A stretch of DNA of 64,000 nt from Azolla caroliniana (lineage: Eukaryota > Polypodiophyta): NCBI GenBank assembly GCA_043228905.1, contig JBHGNT010000021.1:8246001-8310000 (forward strand). The letters run 5' to 3'. The notes beneath the pieces are model-generated. The model was not told the origin of the DNA, did not search any database, and saw only the letters and a list, made by a program, of their open reading frames with translations. The position numbers and the translations under genes are program-made. Of this stretch, positions 35,701 to 45,702 are shown piece after piece; within the stretch, counting starts at the first letter, position 1; the number at the start of each line of letters is the position of its first letter.

Positions 35701-38490
35701 TGTCGAGGCTACTTGGATGCTTGCTGTGAGTTGCTATGGTTAATGCAATTGTTTTGTCACATTGGTGTTTTGCAAGACTCTCCTATTGTAGTTTTCACTG
35801 ACACCCAAAGTGCCCGTGCATTGGCACATAGCTCAGTGTTTTATGGTAGAACAAAACATATTGAAGTGCACTACCATTTTGTTCATGAATTAGTGAAATC
35901 ACAAGTCATCAACTTGGCATATTGTCCTACTCAAGAAAATGTGGTTGTACAAGAGTCACTTAACTACCAAACAACCATTTCACCCACATTCCCCAAATTT
36001 GTATAAATAGGCTATGCCAGCCTCTTTTGTGAATACTTTATTTTTGTTGCTACTTGCAAACAAGCTCTACTCTTTGGCTGTGTCTCTACTCTTTGCAACC
36101 ATTTTTGCTATTGCTGTCTAACAGCCTTCTCACAGCTTGGTTGTGTCTATTTTGTTCTAACAATTGTTCCGTTGCTGCTATTAACAGCTTTTCTCACACA
36201 AACCACAGCTTAAACTGCTTAACCATTTGCAGTTTAAACGGCTACATGATTTGTGGTTTAAATATCAAACTCTTAATGGTTTATGGTTAGGACATTTCTA
36301 AAATATTTGTTAACTATGAATAAACTATAATGTTAAGAGCTATAGCCTATTAACATAATAAGTTAAAACACTTGAGATCCAACATATTTTTCTTTCCTCA
36401 ATTTATATAAACACTATGCAAAAGAGGTATTTCAATGTTCTCTGTAAAGCAAATCCGATTACATACCATCCAACAATGTAGTTTTGAGTGTCCAAAACTT
36501 TTTTGGGATTAATTATAGAATTGAATAGATTTTTAGCATCCCCGAGGATGACAATTTTGACCTATGGGACAAAAAATATATGATGTATACGACTCCTTGG
36601 GATTGCTACTTTACAATAAAAATTCCATGTAAAAACGATGCACCCACGTGTACTCACAGATTTGAGTATGACTCTTAAACTATCTTGTTCATCTAACAAA
36701 TTACCCTATATGAAGAGCATGTGAGAAATAAGTGATATTCATCCACTAGGTTTTCATGTATATCTTCATACTTGGGTGATGATGTCATGATGCTACCGAA
36801 CAAGTTCAAAGAATTGTTAATGCTCTTCAAGAACCAAGGCTCATTGGGGTAGTAAAATGCAGATGGACATGTTCTAGCATTTCTACCTTGATTGGGGTTG
36901 ATATTGAAGGTTAACATTTGCAATGTAACATTCAAATTTTGACATTTTAGCATCTTGCCCCTTCATCTTTAGGGACTCAACTGATCTATCCTCAAAGGTC
37001 ACATACATTGGCAATACAACTTTTTGTGACTGCTCTCTCTCTCTTTGAGAGGCAAATAACCATATCTGGTATCCTGTGCACTCTCTTTAGTTTATATCTA
37101 GTACTCGCATCATGTATCTGTTGATAGTTGTACCTTAGTCCCATAAGTTACACTTCATTTGTTCTTCTTACCCACCATGAACTTGACTGGGTGATTAAGT
37201 AGGACACTATTAGATTTGACACTTGAATAAAGGAATTTGGGTTATCCTGAAGTCCTTTGGAGGAAGACAAAAGCTTCCTATAGTGACCATCTACTAGCAT
37301 TGACGAATTCCTACTTTGAACATGACTTTCTATAGGAACCATCTTTTAACATTAACAATTGACGGAGTCCTAGTTCAACCGAGCTATATGGCACAACACC
37401 TCTCTGATGGTTCTTTGGATGTGGGATCGGCATAGCTAGTACATCAATCATCACACAAGTTTTGAATGGAGTCCAACCACATCTTCATTGAGATCACACG
37501 ATGTACAACTATCAAACCACAAGAAGATCGAGGTGCTTAAATTATAAGTTCAGATCCCTACTAAGAAATACTAAATGAGTATTGGAAAATCCTTGAGGAG
37601 ATCATGAAATAGATAGTACGTGCATCATTTTTATTCGCAAGCTTGGTTACATCTATAGACAAAATGGAAATCCAATATTTCTTGGTCTAAAATGCAAAAC
37701 TTCAAACATCACCTCAGGTATTTTGAAACCAAAGTGAATCAATATCCAAGAAACATAAACTTTTTGTCCGATTCAATCCACCAGTTATTGTAAGCTCTTT
37801 ATATTTTAGATGAAATGAATTTCAATATCAAGATGAAATTCTCGGCTATGTAATCAGAGTAAACTGTCTAAGTAAAGAACGGTCCTTTCCTTTAAAAGGA
37901 AAATGTAAACGTTATATAGCTCCTAGACTCCATTTATCGAGGTCAGGGCATACCACTGTTGCAGAAGCCACAGTCCTCTAGCTTTGAGAGATAGGGATAT
38001 CAGCTTATTTGGCTTGATTACCTAGCATCATTAGCCAGCACTCTTTGAATATCCTGATACTTATTTTACCAATCACATGGATGGGGAGTGGTTTTACAAA
38101 TATGGCCATGATGGTGTAGTTATGTCCTACTTGTATCTGCTTCAGCTCCATGGATGATCGTATAAAGCTTTGCCTGTTGGCAAACAACACCAGATCCGGT
38201 GCATCATTTTTTCCCTCCAGAAATAATCCTTTCGATAGACTAGTTCAGTACTGAGGTAGCTGTTTCATTGGCATACTTCAAGCTTCAAGCTTGCAGTCAG
38301 GCCAATGACCTCTGTTCCTTCTTTCGTTTGGAAGGGAGGAAATATGACATAACATAGCGATAAGGAGGTACCACTTTCCCCTCTCTATCTATCTTTCTTT
38401 CTCTACAAACACAGTCACAAGAAAGAAAGACGGGTTAAAGACGGACCTGTTGCTGTCTTCAGGGGGTACGGGAGCTTTGAAGCGTCCCAT
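23784..38490 (-). CDS. ADA2: Transcriptional adaptor ADA2 (SAGA complex), 13 exons, intact
   Basis: ADA2 tethers and stimulates the GCN5 histone acetyltransferase in nuclear SAGA-type complexes. Exons (minus): 38490-38447, 30370-30324, 30222-30050, 28882-28817, 28722-28597, 28470-28395, 28307-28250, 27572-27517, 26543-26403, 26279-26045, 25263-25044, 24541-24287, 24005-23784. All borders are GT-AG, all phases agree and the sum is 1719 nt (572 aa), close to the usual length. Domains: ZZ finger at about aa 38-80 ([25 protein letters not shown]), SANT at 96-142 ([25 protein letters not shown]), the ADA2 motif [18 protein letters not shown], then [17 protein letters not shown], and SWIRM at 505-572. 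The start [15 protein letters not shown] is chosen because its phase-2 donor joins exactly to RSKRRRQ in exon 2. Intron 1 is about 8.1 kb and holds a copia element. Confidence 0.93.
30510..30872. repeat. Duplicated ~125-bp segment in ADA2 intron 1
   Basis: The segment from TCTAATTTACATTCATGCAG to AATGGTTTGCAATAAACTA (about 30511-30640) recurs with few changes at about 30750-30872, an offset of roughly 239 bases. About 110 bases of unrelated sequence separate the copies. Confidence 0.75.
31380..31744 (+). repeat. 5' LTR of the intronic copia element
   Basis: It starts TGATGGTGGGTGG and ends TTCTCACA. A TATA box, TATAAATAGG, lies at about 31551-31560. Its sequence from TGTTTGGTAGTA onward matches 35945-36198 and the complement of 33519-33982. 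Compared with the reversed copy it lacks about 55 bases inside U3. Confidence 0.85.
32053..36006 (+). pseudogene. Copia gag-pol pseudogene in ADA2 intron 1
   Basis: Gag begins at about 32053 with a stop after seven codons, then is open from 32113 to 33024 ([19 protein letters not shown]) with the knuckle [14 protein letters not shown]. The protease reads [13 protein letters not shown], so the catalytic Asp is replaced by Asn. The integrase starts [18 protein letters not shown] and reaches [10 protein letters not shown], then jumps to RT at about 34533, so most of the integrase is deleted. RT shows [35 protein letters not shown] and [12 protein letters not shown]. RNase H shows [18 protein letters not shown] and [14 protein letters not shown], and ends at the truncated 3' LTR. 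Confidence 0.85.
33519..33982 (-). repeat. Reversed solo LTR nested inside the copia element
   Basis: This 464-bp segment is the reverse complement of the surrounding element's LTR (TGTGAGAAAAGC ... CTCCAACA). It is flanked by the perfect 5-bp duplication AGTTG (33514-33518 and 33983-33987). It splits the pol frame between LCSSQL and VEDLPIF. A TATA box is present in reverse. It is therefore a later insertion of the same family reduced to a solo LTR. Confidence 0.9.
35945..36198 (+). repeat. 3' LTR of the intronic copia element, 5'-truncated
   Basis: It matches the 5' LTR from about position 31495 to its end and finishes TTCTCACA before the CAAAC duplication. It lacks about the first 110 bases, and the end of RNase H is also missing, so a single deletion spanned the pol/LTR border. 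Confidence 0.8.
36204..38446. other. Remainder of ADA2 intron 1; no gene recognised
   Basis: Short frames on the minus strand (36693-36953 and 37148-37342) have no family I can name. The intron donor is at 38446-38445 (GT on the minus strand). Confidence 0.4.
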
Positions 38491-38840
38491 GGGAGGATCG
38501 GATCGGCGATGGCGTCTTCAGTTTTTCTTCGTCCCTTGTCCTTCTCTCGTATCTCTGAGGGGGTAGCTCTTGCGTCTGTTTTGTGTCTGTCTCTCTCTCT
38601 CTCTCTCTGTCTGCTCTGATTTTCTTTGGCTTCTTCTTCTTCTTCTTCTTCTAAGTTCTTAGGTCATGTCATCATCATCATGATTCATGAATGTTCATCG
38701 TCTTCATATAATATGTATATATTGTGTCATGGACCATGGCTCGCCAATGTTTCTCTTAATTACGAAAGTAGACGGGGGCCCCAAATCATGTATGTATGTA
38801 TGTATGTATGTATGTATGTATGTATGTATGTATGTATGTA

Positions 38841-38870
<30 letters not shown>
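38491..38870 (-). promoter_or_regulatory. ADA2 5' UTR/promoter region with microsatellites
   Basis: Upstream of the ADA2 ATG are a GAGA/CTCT tract (about 38589-38609), a TTC tract (about 38632-38652) and a (TATG)n-(TG)n tract (38788-38861). GAGA tracts near plant transcription starts are common. No clear TATA box was identified. Confidence 0.4.
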
Positions 38871-38875
<5 letters not shown>

Positions 38876-39263
38876 CTTCATGTTTCATGTCCAGACTTTT
38901 CTTTTCTTTTTTCCAAAAAGATTTCCTTCATTAGTATTAAGAAAAGTGCCAGAGGGCTACAAAAATGTAAAATCAGCGAGAGTAATGGTCTAAGGCAAGG
39001 ACCAAGGGTGTTGATATCTCCATAATGGTCCTTTAGAGGTGGAGACTGTGAACAGAGGCAACTTCCTCCGTAATTCCAGTCATTTTTTCCTTTTCTTCAG
39101 AACAACCTCCAAAGAGCCTGGCATATTGTCATATTGCCCCGCACAACCGCTAATAAGCTCCCCCATAATTCCGGTAATATATCTTAGAGAAGAGGAATTA
39201 TGGACTCATATCATCATTTACAACGATACTTCCATAATATCCATAATGTAATCGTAGATATTG

Positions 39264-39948
39264 TTTTCCATACATCGATTGCACGCATTTGCTTACGAGG
39301 TTGCTGAAAAGGGGAGACAGTAATTAGATGTCTGTTGATGACTGTCATAGCCCTCCGGAGCATCATCTGCTTCATACAACAAGAGATTGGAATGGAGAAC
39401 CCCCCCCCCCCCCCCATACCGTTGATTCATGTCCAGACTTACTTATCTATATACATATTGTCTCGGCGAATCAATTGCCTTCATCACGATCTATCTGTGA
39501 ACTCTAACCATATGGACCCTATGTCTCTACTTCATCCGAACCGAACCATTAACCCCATAGTTTAACGGTTTATCGGTTCCAATGTAATTAAATGGTTTCA
39601 ATTATCTTTGCCATATATATGAGACAATCAAAGTGTTGTGTGTCTAGTTCAATAATTCATTGTTCTTTGTACATTCATTGTCATGTAGTTATTCTTTCCA
39701 AAAAAAATTAACATGTATTTATCCTCTTTTGTCCGTAAAAACAAAGTGAAACTTGGGTGGATACTATTGGTAAATCATAGGCATCACATAAGAAATATAA
39801 AAAACTAGCATAATGAGTTTCATGTGGTATATGCAATTTCAAAAAAGAAAAAAAAAAATTGTTTAAATTCATTTTCATTTTCATCACATGAATTCCACAG
39901 TCCACCAAGTATTATTTATATTCATTTTCAACATTGTCATTGACAAAA
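39264..39948. repeat. Inverted-repeat arm A (0.69 kb)
   Basis: From TTTTCCATACAT to TTGTCATTGACAA this stretch is the reverse complement, nearly base for base, of 44503-45197. Differences include the mononucleotide tract (16 C here, 20 G in the other arm) and occasional single bases. No terminal inverted repeats or coding capacity are seen within the arm. Confidence 0.9.
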
Positions 39949-40148
39949 GATACAGCGCCAGTTTCTATCTGAAGGGTTTCTAGACAATATAATGATTGCA
40001 CATTGAGCTCTGTTCAACACTTATAACAACACCCAAGACTGCCATGGAAACATTTATCTTGAACCACATTTGTAATAAATATATTGGAGTGTGGTATGTT
40101 TGAAAATGTATTTCCATTAGTTATGTGAAATGCATGGCATGTTGACCA

Positions 40149-40720
40149 CAGTCTTCAATATATGGTACACATAGTTGCCATATATAAGGTTAGTCATTCC
40201 TACACATGGGGTGCCAATTCAAAATTGGAAATGGAATAGGACAAAGATGTTCCAATAGTTTATTTGCAAAGGATGGTATTCTGAACCCTTTGCCCCTTTG
40301 CGTGCATATAGTATCCTATAGTGTCTAATGTACTAATTTTAGTAGCCAAGACATTAGTGCATTGAAGGTCGATATGTAGCCATGTGAATCACAATGTTCA
40401 ATATATGATATGCATAATTGCCATATAGACTAGGATTCATTTTATAATGAATGGATATGAGGGAAGTTGTACTATATCATTCATTAAAAGTCTAAGGGGG
40501 CCAACTAAAAATTGGAAACAGAATAGGGCAAAGATGTTTCAATATTTTATTTACGAAGGATGGTAGTCTAAACTCTTTACCCCTTTGTGATATTACAATG
40601 TCCTATAGTGTCTAATTGACTAAGGTTAGAAGTTAGTGCCTAGGACATTAGTGCATTAAGGGCCAACATGTAGCCATGTGAATCACAATGTTCAATATAT
40701 GATATGCATAGTTGCCACAT
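40149..40720. repeat. Two-to-three-copy tandem repeat, period about 245-295 bp
   Basis: The marker TTCAATATATGATATGCATA recurs near 40396 and 40690, with a divergent copy near 40155. Between markers the same order of sentences recurs: AATTGGAAA, GGCAAAGATGTT, CCTATAGTGTCTAAT and GACATTAGTGCATT. Confidence 0.75.
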
Positions 40721-41499
40721 AGACTAGGTCCCATGTGTAGGAATAACGAAAAGATGATATTGGTTATGAGTGGAAATTTGACGATTGGGTAGATGCCACA
40801 ACATATTATGGCCATGTTATAGAAGTGACCTTATAGCTTGAATATTGGAGTACCATCAAAGCCAAATAGGTATAGACAAATATTCTTGTGTGTTGGCTCT
40901 GCGATTTAAGATTTGAGGAAAGATTGTAGAAAGGCATTGCCAATTCATGAACCTCGCAATATTCTTTGTAGATGCAACAATAGAGTTATTTGCAAACTTT
41001 GATATAGCTCAACATTTAAATATTAAATTAAGACATTATCAATGAATTGTAGGCTTCAAATTGTAACATGTTTTGTTGAAAAAACCCACACACTATTGGC
41101 AAGGAGGTTGCATGCTCTTGAAACATCCTTCGAAGGCATTTTACTAGCAAACATTTGATGCTTTAGTAATAGGATTAGAAAAAAACACGAGTCATCAATA
41201 CAAGAGAATAAACATATTCAACATCACTATTTTGAAAACAATAGCTTGTTTCTTATTTTGAGAGAGCTCAATATATAATAGTTTGCAATTGATCCAATAG
41301 GCTTATGGAAATTTTCTACATTCATATGTTTGCTCAAGCAATAACTCAAAGCACAAATCAACACACTTTTACATCTAAAGTTTTCTAGATAAAATTTAAG
41401 TTCTATAACATCAATAATCGTACCAATCCATGATTAAAAAAATATCAATAAAAAATAAAGGAGGTACCCAAAGAGAGGGAAGATGTGCATTGTTGTCTT

Positions 41500-41502
41500 C
41501 AT

Positions 41503-41529
<27 letters not shown>
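41500..41529. repeat. (AC)n microsatellite
   Basis: A run of about 15 AC dinucleotides, preceded by TTCATAC. Confidence 0.9.
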
Positions 41530-41533
<4 letters not shown>

Positions 41534-41659
41534 ACACAATCACCACCTCTTTAATTAGGATAGGTAACATCCTTCAAGCTCATTACTACATGTTTCCATG
41601 CTTTGTGAATTTCCATCTTGAACATTATTCGTCTTGTAGTGTCTTGATTGGACTAAACA

Positions 41660-42460
41660 TACGTTGTCATGAAGAATTTCGGCCAGAGGCGGAAACCGGG
41701 AAACATTGGCTACATCGGCGGGGTGCAACATGTGTGCTCACCCTTGTACATTTAGTGTGAATAACGAGGGCGCCTTTATGGCGTCGAAGAGTAGTCAAGT
41801 CGGGACAGACGATCCCATGTAAGTCGGGATTTATCCCACATTGTAACGCGTCCCTCTCCTTGTTCTATAAAAGGAAGGGAGCGCCCTTTGTGAAAGGGTT
41901 GCCCATTTTGCGTTAGAGGGTATACCGTTAGATTTAGGGTTAGTTACATTCCTTCTTCTTCTTCTTCTTCTTCTCCCCCCCCCCCCCCCCCCCCCCCTTC
42001 GTGTTCGCTTAGGGTTTGCTTCAGCTCGTCTCCTGCGCAAGACCCCGCTCAACGCGACAAGCCCGTGAGCTCCCCGACCGACGGCTTGGCAGCCGACGAC
42101 TACTGTAACCTACCTTGGTCCGGCTCGAAGCCGGGAATGTATTCTTCCTTTTACATATATACATTTGCATCTGTTTGTGTATATTCGTGTCTCTGTTGGT
42201 GTCGGGTGCTTCCCCTTTCCTACGTTTCTTGTACATAAGGGCGTGAGTCGGGTCGGCCTGTGTGTGTGTGTGCGTGAGTCGGTGTCAAGTGCCCGCTCCC
42301 TCTCTTTCTCTCTCTCCCTTTGGTTGCTTCCGGTGTGCTTTTGGGATGCCCCGGAAACGGTGAAGTACGACTTCCTACGCTCCGTCACTCCCTAGTCCAA
42401 GACCCCCGTGGTCCCACCTTTCTCCACGCACGCGCATAACAACGCGACAACGTGCAAACA
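41660..42460 (+). repeat. GC-rich LTR-like segment
   Basis: Base composition changes sharply here. A TATA box (TTCTATAAAAGGAAGGG, about 41862-41878) is followed by a TTC run and a 23-base C tract (41975-41997). CT/GT-rich sequence continues to about 42400. This pattern fits the U3-R-U5 of an LTR without adjacent coding sequence. The end (AGTCCAAGACCCCCGTGG near 42392) resembles sequence at 48177-48195 in the insertion inside the copia element. Ends are not defined. Confidence 0.45.
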
Positions 42461-42789
42461 CGTGGGAGGAGACATCAATTTGTTGACAATAGACGGATAA
42501 AAAGAAAGACATATGAACCTCTACTAGATGGTTAAATGGGTCTATTAGACCAACCATGAGAGATAGAGATAGAGAGAGCTTTCTAAAGAGTATCTGCATG
42601 TATGATTTGGTGGTTTCTATAGAACATTACAAGTAAAATTTCCATTCGGTTGTATGCATCTCATGGTCGCTTGTTTTGTTTCCTTCTCTAACAACATTAC
42701 TTGTAAGTGAGCTCTGTCATGTTTTTTTCATATGGATGTTATTGTTTTCATGAATATGGTTGAGTCTCCAAAATCTTCAAAGGATGCAT

Positions 42790-43493
42790 GCATGGTTGAG
42801 TCATAATTGAGTCCAAGAGGGGATTGTAAAAGACAACGATGTATTGGTGATAATAGTAATGACATGTCTTATATTGATGCAATGCGACAAGATGATATTG
42901 AGAAAGATGATAGTCATTGGGAACATTTAAGATGCATGACAAATATACTAATGGAGGATTGTATAAGGGAGAATGTAAAAGTTGTTGAACAAATTGTTGA
43001 CGATGAAGTGGCTAAGGTAGAAATAGACAATTAGGAGTTCTTAGGCTCATTTGCTAATTTTTTTAATAGAGGGGTCGTATTGTTATTCACGGGGAAGATA
43101 CCTTTCCTTTGGAGCGTCAAACAATGGTTACGTGGGATTTTACAAGTTGATTGTGTTCAAGATATTTATGCCGGCCCCTGTGGGTTTTATGAGGTTGTTT
43201 TGGTATCACAAGAGCATAAAGAGAAATTACTCAATAAATTACCAATTTTTTATGAGAAAAGTTTGGTTCATATTGTTTTGTGGAGGCCACTAGTGGAATA
43301 CCAAAATATATTAAAGCAAGAGTGCCTTGTATGGGTTGAGGTAGAGTGCACATATTCAATGGTCTGGCCAATATTACGATCAACAATGGAAAAGTTGGGA
43401 AAGATCTTAGAGCATCCTAGTGCTAATGCTCAAAATCGATATCGGATGTGTATTCTTTGGAATACTACTATAAAGAGGCCAAGTTGTTTACAT
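42790..43493 (+). pseudogene. LINE ORF1 fragment (same family as 12.8 kb)
   Basis: The frames read RGDCKRQRCIGDNSND, then SVKQWLRGILQVDCVQDIYA, PIFYEKSLVHIVLWRPLVEY and MCILWNTTIKRPSCL. They align with the ORF1 at 13.0-13.6 kb. The segment ends near 43493 where copia leader sequence on the opposite strand begins. Knuckle and ORF2 are absent. Confidence 0.75.
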
Positions 43494-44502
43494 GAAGCTT
43501 TCTTTCTTCTTTTCCTTCTCTCTCAAACACGAGTTATGTAGACGCACTACCATAGCGATGAATTGGTTCTTCTCGAAAGTCGGCGTAGAACGCAACACGC
43601 GTGGATGGGCTAGATCGAGCTACCAAACTGCTTTGATACCATGTAAAGAATCGGGTATGATTCTTATGTAGTGGAAGAGATGTGTGTTATGTGTATGTAT
43701 GAGAGGAATTAGAGGAGAGAAGAGAGAACACAAGATAGATAGAAAAAGGAACAATGAAGTACTCAAGAAGAAGATGTATATTCACAAGTAAAGTAAGAGA
43801 TACAAAAATATAGCATTACAAGGATTCACAACCGACTTAGTATGAAGTAGGAGAAGGGTGCTTTATATATAGTCACCCTCTCTCTTCATTAACTACAAGG
43901 CTCATGGAGCATGGGGAATGTGAAAGCTCATAAGTTATGTGTCATAGAATATGATTCTATGACTCATACTAAATGCTAGAATACAAAGAGGTGACTTAAT
44001 GGTGACTCTTGACCGTTGGAGTGTCTATTCACTCTCAAGGTAAGTTCACACACTAGACCAAGTTGAGCTTGATTCTCAACACGCCCCCTCAAGCTCAAGT
44101 CGGGTCGGTTTCAGACGGTATCCGAAATCCACTTCGACTCGCGTTCTGGAGTCTGCATCGACTCACGTCGACTCGCATTTATGCGGAGTTGCGGAATCCG
44201 TGCTCCAGCATGCGTTGTGCGTAGTTGCGAAGTCTGTGCTTCGGCTTGCGTCTTTCTTCGCGGCTTTGCGCGGTAGATTGGCTCTTCGCAGCTTAGTTGC
44301 GTGGTTGTGTAATCCGTGCGTTCTTGCGTAGTGTGCGCGGCTTGCGGAATCCACGAGTTACTGCGTAATGTCTTTAGTACTCCCCCTCAAGCTTGGCAGG
44401 TCAGGGATCGTCAATCCGAGATCGGTCATGAATTGCCACAACTTGTCGGCTCCTAAGGCTTTAGTGAAGATGTCGGTCGTTTGAAGATTTGTGCTAATGT
44501 GT
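43494..44502 (-). mobile_element. Copia pol-end / LTR / leader junction
   Basis: Reading the minus strand: the end of RNase H and a polypurine tract (44500-44082; TTCAAACGACCGACATCTTC, then CTTGAGGGGGCG), the LTR (44081-43642), the primer-binding site TGGTATCAAAGC (43641-43630), and untranslated leader to about 43494. So one LTR is joined on one side to 3' internal and on the other to 5' internal sequence, as in tandem copies sharing an LTR. The left side is cut by the LINE fragment and the right side by inverted-repeat arm B. Confidence 0.8.
43642..44081 (-). repeat. Copia family-1 LTR
   Basis: It runs TGTAAAGAATC ... TTCTCAACA on the plus strand, about 440 bp. It matches the LTRs at 45195-45535, 51110-51472, 52105-52537 and 62775-63233. 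Confidence 0.88.
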
Positions 44503-45201
44503 TGTCAATGACAATGTTGAAAATGAATATACACAATACTTGGTGGACTGTGGAATTCATGTGATGAAAATGAAAATGAATTTAAACAAATTTTTTTTTT
44601 CTTTTTTGAAATTGCATATACCACATGAAACTCATTATGCTAGTTTTTTATATTTCTTATGTGATGCCTATGATTTACCAATAGTATCCACCAAAGTTTC
44701 ACTTTGTTTTTACGGACAAAAGAGGATAAATACATGTTAATTTTTTTTGGAAAGAATAACTACATGACAATGAATGTACAAAGAACAATGAATTATTGAA
44801 CTAGACACACAACACTTTGATTGTCTCATATATATGGCAAAGATAATTGAAACCATTTAATTACATTGGAACCAATAAACCGTTAAACCATGGGGTTAAC
44901 GGTTCGGTTCGGATGAAGTAGAGACATAGGGTCCATATGGTTAGAGTTCACAGATAGATCGTGATGAAGGCAATTGATTCGCCGAGACAATATGTATATA
45001 GATAAGTAAGTCTAGACATGAATCAACAGTATTGGGGTGGGGGGGGGGGGGGGGGGGGTTCTCCATTCCAATCTCTTGTTGTATGAAGCAGATGATGCTT
45101 CGGAGGGCTATGACAGTCATCAACAGACATCTAATTACTGTCTCCCCTTTTCAGCAACCTCGTAAGCAAATGCATGCAACTGATGTATGGAAAATATATT
45201 C
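44503..45201. repeat. Inverted-repeat arm B (0.69 kb)
   Basis: This is the reverse complement of arm A at 39264-39948. It interrupts copia sequence on both sides: a minus-strand RNase H end to the left, and to the right a plus-strand 5' LTR that has lost about its first 130 bases. It contains a 20-G tract at 45039-45058. Confidence 0.9.
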
Positions 45202-45535
45202 TATGACACATAACTAAAGAGTTACATATTCCCCATGACTATGTGTCTTCACATTCCCCAAGAGACAGTAGTTGTTGTAGTTAGTTAATGAAGAGAGAGG
45301 GTGACTATATATAAAGCACCCTTCTCCTACTTCATACTAAGTCGGTTGTGAATCCTTGTAATGCTACATTTTTGTATCTCTTATTTTACTTGTGAATATA
45401 CATCTTCTTCTTGAGTACTTCATTGTTCCTTTTTCTATCTATCTTGTGTTCTCTCATCTCTCCTCTAATTCCTCTCATACATACACATAACACATATCTC
45501 TTCCGGTACACAAGAATCATACCCGATTCTTTACA
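45195..45535 (+). repeat. 5' LTR of copia element, left end lost
   Basis: It begins inside the LTR (ATTCTATGACACATAAC) directly after arm B and ends CGATTCTTTACA at 45535, next to the primer-binding site. The 3' LTR shows that about 130 bases are missing on the left. Confidence 0.85.
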
Positions 45536-45702
45536 TGGTGTCAGAGCGGTTTGATAGCTTGATCTAGCCCATCTGTGTGTGTTGCGTTTTACACCGACGT
45601 TCGAGAAGAACCAGTTCATCGTTATCGTAGTGCGACTACATAGATCGTGTTTGAGAGAGAAGGAAAAGAAGAAAGAAAGCTTTATCAATAATGAATACTT
45701 AA

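Larger units (their letters stand above)
31380..36198 (+). mobile_element. Ty1/copia element in ADA2 intron 1, with TSD
   Basis: Target-site duplications CAAAC flank the element exactly (31375-31379 and 36199-36203). The 5' LTR is 31380-31744, followed by a primer-binding-like TGCTATCAGCGC. The 3' LTR is 5'-truncated (about 35945-36198). It is inserted in the sense opposite to ADA2. A reversed solo LTR of the same family interrupts the GAG-pre-integrase region. Gag, protease, integrase start, RT and RNase H are all recognisable but broken. Confidence 0.88.

Noticed and set aside
37148-37342. Minus-strand frame of 64 residues in ADA2 intron 1
   Set aside because: No family, splice sites or repeats support it; it cannot be distinguished from chance.
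38626-39025. Open frames over the microsatellite upstream of ADA2
   Set aside because: Open only because of TATG/TG repeats; they overlap the ADA2 promoter region on the other strand.
41831-42052. Gly/Arg-rich minus-strand frame
   Set aside because: The Gly run is the complement of the 23-base C tract; surrounding sequence looks like an LTR.
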